DNA from: Ganoderma boninense
Taxonomy: Eukaryota > Basidiomycota > Agaricomycetes > Polyporales > Polyporaceae
Direction: 5' to 3'
DNA length: 64,000 bases
Assembly: GCA_002900995.3 (NCBI GenBank)
Contig: CM035314.1
Location: 465,252 to 529,251, forward strand
The notes beneath the pieces were generated by a model. The model saw nothing but the letters and a program-made list of their open reading frames with translations, made no database searches and was not told the origin of the DNA. Of the stretch, positions 62,444 to 64,000 are shown in pieces. A program made the translations under genes and the position numbers. Each line of letters opens with the position of its first letter. The stretch's first letter is position 1.

Positions 62444-64000
62444 CTGGACAGTTTGACAGAGTTTGACAGGGGCGCCGACTCCAGCACATCATCGGCCCCA
62501 TCCTCAGCCAAGGCGGTACCAGTACACGACATCCTCGGATTGCCGACATATTTACTTCTCTCCTTGCCCCCACCACTCCATACTCTACGATGGCCACCTG
62601 GTAGGATTCGTGCATTTCTCGGAACAAGGAAATGGATCGTTGAACCCGTCCTTTACAGGTCTGATTATTTTGTGCTTTTGGTGGTAAGCCGCAGGGGACT
62701 CCGGTCGGTCGACGTCGCGACGATCTCCCCCCAAAGTGCCCCTGATGCCGAAACGCCCTCAATTTACTGAAATATCTATCGCATTCTAGACACTTTCTAT
62801 TATTGCTGGCCTTGTCTTTACCTTCCTCGCAGCCAGACAGGCCCTTCCTGGCGCATTCGAAAACGCCAAAGACTCGTGAGTCCTAGTGTTTCCTTGTCTC
62901 TGACGGAATGAAGTACCATGCTTGACACTTGTCGTGGTCAATTACTGCGGTGGTAGCACTGCCGCGACGAAGTCGCGAGCATCAGGGCCCTTGGCACTGC
63001 AGGTGCCTTGAAGGGTGTCTTGTTCGCCACTACGTGGCGCGGATTGCAGCTCCCTTCGCCAGCGAAGGGGCGGACAACCCATGTCTAAGCAGGGCAGCGC
63101 TGCCAAGCCAAAGACACTTTCGGCGGCATGTCGGCAGCGCTGGTACTGAATAGAAGTGGGAACCAGAAGGCGGACGGAACGTATGTGTTCCGTTGCTATC
63201 TCCGCCCATCGCCTGCTTCCTTCCAGTGTCAATGGGCTGGAGTCGAGGATCTAGCGTCTGAGGACGCCAAGGAACCCTGCATGTTGCTTCTTATCGTTAC
63301 AGTCTGCACGGGGCAGCATGCCTTTCGAGCTTGTCCGTCATGCAGAATTCTCATTCCCCGTACTTATGCTCGCTGGATACGACTATTTGTCATCGACGAC
63401 CGTGAACAGGGATCCTCGCCTTTTTGGCAAGAAGACCTGCTCATAGCCGAGAACGCCGCCTTCTGGTGCCATTCGGCGCTTCTCTGCTTCCTCCCCCCAG
63501 AACTAATTCCTCCAAACCCGCTGTGTTTTCGAGATCAAAATTGAACAGTTATCAGGGATTTCTGGATCGGGGAGTCAGTGTAGGATGGGGCTGGTATTGT
63601 TCCCTCTTGCACCGGCTTTCCGCATTACTAGATGCAAAAGAATCCAAGCGACTGTGGCCACGCCTATGACCATAGCCATAGCCGGATATGCGGGGAATTC
63701 GGTATTTGTTTCCCAATTTTCCCAGCGTGTGGTTGAGACCAAGTGAATGTGGATATAGGTCGAGATGGCCACTTCCGACCACCTCTTCGTCGCACGACCT
63801 CTCACCAACATTGCATCTGGCGCACTTCCTCGTCATATTCCGATAGCATTGTGCCACGCAGACTGGAGATATTTCAATGGCAGCCCCGCCTTCACGCATC
63901 CGGATGCTTTCTCAGACAGGGCATCATAACTGACCGCGTTCCACAGGCTGAAGAAGCAAGGGGTGGATGTCTCGCGACACGGCCTCTCCGTCAAAACAGA
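62444..64000 (+). CDS. Probable small membrane protein, 5' end unresolved and 3' end outside window
   Basis: Three exons join in frame. The first is open from 62444 and ends at 62683 with a GTAAGC donor. The second is 62790..62875. The third starts at 63947 and runs off the window. The product reads ...VEPVLYRSDYFVLLV, then a transmembrane-like TLSIIAGLVFTFLAARQ, then a soluble stretch (ENAKDS, LKKQGVDVS). Branch-point-like TACTGAA (intron 1) and ATAACTGAC (intron 2) precede the acceptors. No ATG occurs in this frame in the first exon, so an upstream exon must exist. Intron 2 is 1071 nt, far above the usual length. Family not identified. Confidence 0.4.

Overview
The window reads as chromosomal DNA of a basidiomycete fungus, most likely an Agaricomycete (Polyporales-like, which is an inference). 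The evidence is GC-rich coding sequence, many 50-90 nt GT-AG introns with CTRAY-type branch points, and families typical of that group: membrane-anchored GH16 glucanase-like proteins, basidiomycete-type HNH proteins, and a transmembrane GT2 polysaccharide synthase. I rebuilt gene models by hand from splice sites and frame continuity. Six are complete and frame-consistent: two GT2 genes, GH16-1, CDK1, GPN1 and FHA-C. The others are partial, broken or uncertain.

Layout. The left edge holds a partial F-box gene (-). From 6.5 to 16.4 kb two full-length 15-exon GT2 paralogs lie tail to tail, with a tRNA-Val(AAC) between them. At 20.9-22.9 and 28.5-30.5 kb are two GH16 type II membrane proteins in the same orientation, separated by a gene-poor 5.6 kb. 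From 31.2 to 35.1 kb two convergent HNH-nuclease-like genes both carry single-base frame breaks, and one lacks the HNH core. CDK1 (35.6-38.2 kb, -) has nine exons, one of them only 6 nt long. GPN1 (40.4-42.1 kb, -) shares a short bidirectional promoter with an FHA-domain gene.

From 42.07 to 61.0 kb the promoter plus FHA gene plus about 6.2 kb of other sequence is repeated directly: two complete units of about 8.42 kb and a third partial one. The FHA copies in units 1 and 2 lose the native C-terminus. The third copy runs on into the complete gene with its tail anchor. The native 5' end (beside GPN1) and native 3' end sit at opposite ends of the array, as expected if a paralogous segment had integrated into the FHA gene by one crossover and then duplicated, or if two loci or haplotypes were mis-joined. 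Two 100-N runs lie in the array. Comparison of copies indicates that essentially no sequence is missing at either. The right edge has a tRNA-Gly(CCC) and the 5' part of a probable small membrane-protein gene.

The GT2 and GH16 pairs both point to cell-wall or extracellular polysaccharide synthesis and remodelling, CDK1 to cell-cycle control, and GPN1 to RNA polymerase II assembly and import. No gene cluster for a pathway is evident. Several short frame breaks lie in C-runs or GC-rich sequence, so residual assembly indels are a serious alternative to pseudogenisation.
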